64,000 nucleotides of DNA, taken from NCBI RefSeq assembly GCF_040239565.1, contig NZ_JBEHWS010000009.1, positions 98,922 to 162,921 on the forward strand. Reading direction: 5' to 3'. Numbering within the stretch: position 1 is the first letter of the stretch; each line of letters begins with the position of its first letter. The position numbers and the translations under genes are program-made. The stretch is from Fulvimarina sp040239565. GTDB lineage: Bacteria; Pseudomonadota; Alphaproteobacteria; Rhizobiales; Rhizobiaceae. Shown here piece after piece: positions 63,257 through 64,000 of this stretch. Under the pieces are notes generated by a model. It had not been told where the DNA came from. It was given only the letters and a program-made list of their open reading frames with translations, and ran no database searches.

Positions 63257-63435
63257 GGGCAGAAGATCGCTTTCGAAGTCGGTGCCAGAGATGGCTGGCG
63301 GCGGAACGCTTTGGAGTGGTTCTAACGGCTTCGCCCGAAGCGTCAAACGAACAGAGATTAGAGCTCTAACTTGCTTCACCCATTCGCCGGGTTCAGAAGA
63401 CGAGATCGACCACAGCTTGGAAGCGATGCGCGTTC

Positions 63436-63765
63436 GTGACCTATCTCTATCTTCTCATCGCGATCATTTGCGAAATCGTCGGCACGACAGCCCTGAAGAC
63501 AACCGACGGATTCACGCGGCTCGCACCTTCGATCGTCACGGTCATCGCCTATGCGCTGGCCTTCTACTTCCTGTCCCTGTCGCTGCGGTCGCTGCCTGTC
63601 GGCATCGTCTATGCGATCTGGTCAGGCACCGGGATCGTGCTCCTGGCGCTCATCGACCTCTTCTGGTTTCGTTCCTCGATCGATTTTGCGGGGTTCGCGG
63701 GCCTTGCACTCATTCTTGCCGGCGTCCTCGTTATCAACCTGTTCTCCCAAACCGTCGGCCACTGA
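63436..63765 (+). CDS. Small multidrug resistance (SMR) family efflux protein
   Basis: 109 residues with four membrane spans. Starts with GTG (TYLYLLIAIICEIVGTTALK), where Glu13 is the proton/substrate-coupling glutamate of EmrE-type exporters; VYAIWSGTGIVLLALID contains the conserved Trp and Gly, and the sequence ends with LILAGVLVINLFSQTVGH. Works as a dimer exporting cationic compounds for protons. Divergent from the ETF-ubiquinone oxidoreductase gene. Could also be of the Gdx/SugE guanidinium subgroup, but WSGTGIV and absence of the SugE motif favour the Qac/EmrE type. Confidence 0.92.
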   Translation: MTYLYLLIAIICEIVGTTALKTTDGFTRLAPSIVTVIAYALAFYFLSLSLRSLPVGIVYAIWSGTGIVLLALIDLFWFRSSIDFAGFAGLALILAGVLVINLFSQTVGH

Positions 63766-63816
63766 CCGGCCATCCGCCGGTGCGTGATCGATCCTGAGGA
63801 GCGAGGGTTCTCGGCA

Positions 63817-63879
63817 TTACTTCGCCAAATGCATCCGGCCTGTCTTCGTGACTTCTTCGACGCAGGTGGCGGTATATTC
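63817..63879 (-). pseudogene. 3' end of a gene interrupted by the IS66-like element
   Basis: On the minus strand the frame EYTATCVEEVTKTGRMHLAK followed by TAA looks coding and ends at 63817, but at 63880 it meets the inferred left end of the insertion element. The frame stays open for another 23 codons inside the element but has no start codon before an in-frame TGA. So the rest of the gene, if it still exists, lies beyond the element to the right. I do not recognise the protein family from 20 residues. Confidence 0.45.
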
Positions 63880-64000
63880 GTAAGCACCCGCCGGGTACCG
63901 CCTTGTTGGGTCTGATCTGACGTAAGAGACAGTGAGTATGGATAGTCATACTCACAGTCACGAAGTTTCCCGACTTTCGGTGGTGGAGACGGGTCGTCGT
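63880..64000 (+). mobile_element. Left end of an IS66-family insertion sequence (incomplete in window)
   Basis: GTAAGCACCCGCCGGGTACC at 63880 begins with GTAA and resembles IS66-family terminal inverted repeats. The tnpA-like ORF starts 58 bp inside it, as expected. IS66 elements create 8-bp target duplications; the eight bases before it, GTATATTC (63872-63879), are the predicted duplicate, which cannot be verified without the other end. The element continues beyond the window. Confidence 0.65.
63938..64000 (+). CDS. IS66-type accessory protein TnpA (N-terminal part only)
   Basis: The first 21 codons of a plus-strand frame read MDSHTHSHEVSRLSVVETGR R, then the window ends. Small IS66 TnpA (OrfA) proteins have a similar start, a few polar residues followed by RLEVV-x-x-GRRRRW before a helix-turn-helix. 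A run of purines (AAGAGACAGTGAG) upstream gives a weak ribosome binding site. The assignment rests on this short stretch and on the terminal repeat 58 bp upstream. Confidence 0.6.
   Translation, partial: MDSHTHSHEVSRLSVVETGRR

Overview
The window is about 64 kb of GC-rich chromosomal DNA from an alphaproteobacterium of the order Hyphomicrobiales (Rhizobiales). The evidence is the rhizobial-type synteny (ubiK facing lgt and a MidA-like methyltransferase; an RluA synthase followed by rpoH; cca, Nudix and DUF1285 genes facing a MoxR cluster), a STAS-MlaE permease, a MarR/CsaA/proC neighbourhood and a methyl-accepting protein ending in DWEEF. The mix is reminiscent of Aurantimonadaceae, but genus cannot be fixed from this sequence. 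Almost everything is core chromosome; the only mobile DNA is the left end of an apparent IS66-family element at the extreme right edge.

Layout. 1-4.7 kb, minus strand: gyrA, coaD, a periplasmic cyclophilin and the start of a second, cytoplasmic cyclophilin; a 40-residue membrane peptide gene with its own terminator lies on the plus strand between coaD and gyrA. 4.8-8.7 kb: MarC, a ZnT9-like cation diffusion facilitator, and the cobalamin genes cobO and cobU with a GNAT gene. 8.7-14.3 kb, minus: a lipid-transport operon mlaE-mlaF-mlaD-lipoprotein running into cobU; the MlaD protein is 938 residues and contains four tandem units of exactly 288 bp. 14.6-20.5 kb: dipeptide epimerase, DedA protein, MerR regulator, tRNA-Glu(CTC), RluA synthase, rpoH and rpmG.

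21.0-29.4 kb: a NarL-type two-component pair facing a seven-gene MoxR/DUF58/DUF4381/vWA/vWA/TPR/BatD cluster. 29.5-33.3 kb, minus: a lone flagellar hook gene flgE with a strong terminator, then cca, a CoA-type Nudix hydrolase and DUF1285. 33.6-40.5 kb: a second, different MoxR/DUF58/DUF4159/vWA-GAT-like cluster. So two MoxR-vWA membrane systems, normally thought of as chaperone-like assembly machines for unknown clients, sit within 17 kb.

40.8-50 kb: MarR, CsaA-type tRNA-binding protein, proC, YbjN, ubiK, lgt, MidA-like methyltransferase, then an AT-rich stretch with a palindrome, a secreted Cache-like protein and a chemoreceptor. 49.4-53.6 kb: AMP nucleosidase, a membrane-anchored endonuclease/exonuclease/phosphatase and a BCCT transporter. 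53.8-64 kb: a saccharopine dehydrogenase-like/DUF4166 fusion whose 3' end overlaps a convergent GlpM-like gene by 114 bp, two acyl-CoA ligases, CopD and CopC, a short-chain dehydrogenase, ETF-ubiquinone oxidoreductase, an SMR efflux protein, a broken gene end and the IS66-like end. The ligases and ETF-ubiquinone oxidoreductase fit together in fatty-acid or related acyl-CoA oxidation feeding electrons to quinone.

All names are from reading motifs and gene order, without database searches. The best candidates for something new are the long repeat-built MlaD, the paired MoxR clusters, the 40-residue peptide gene and the Cache-protein/chemoreceptor locus.
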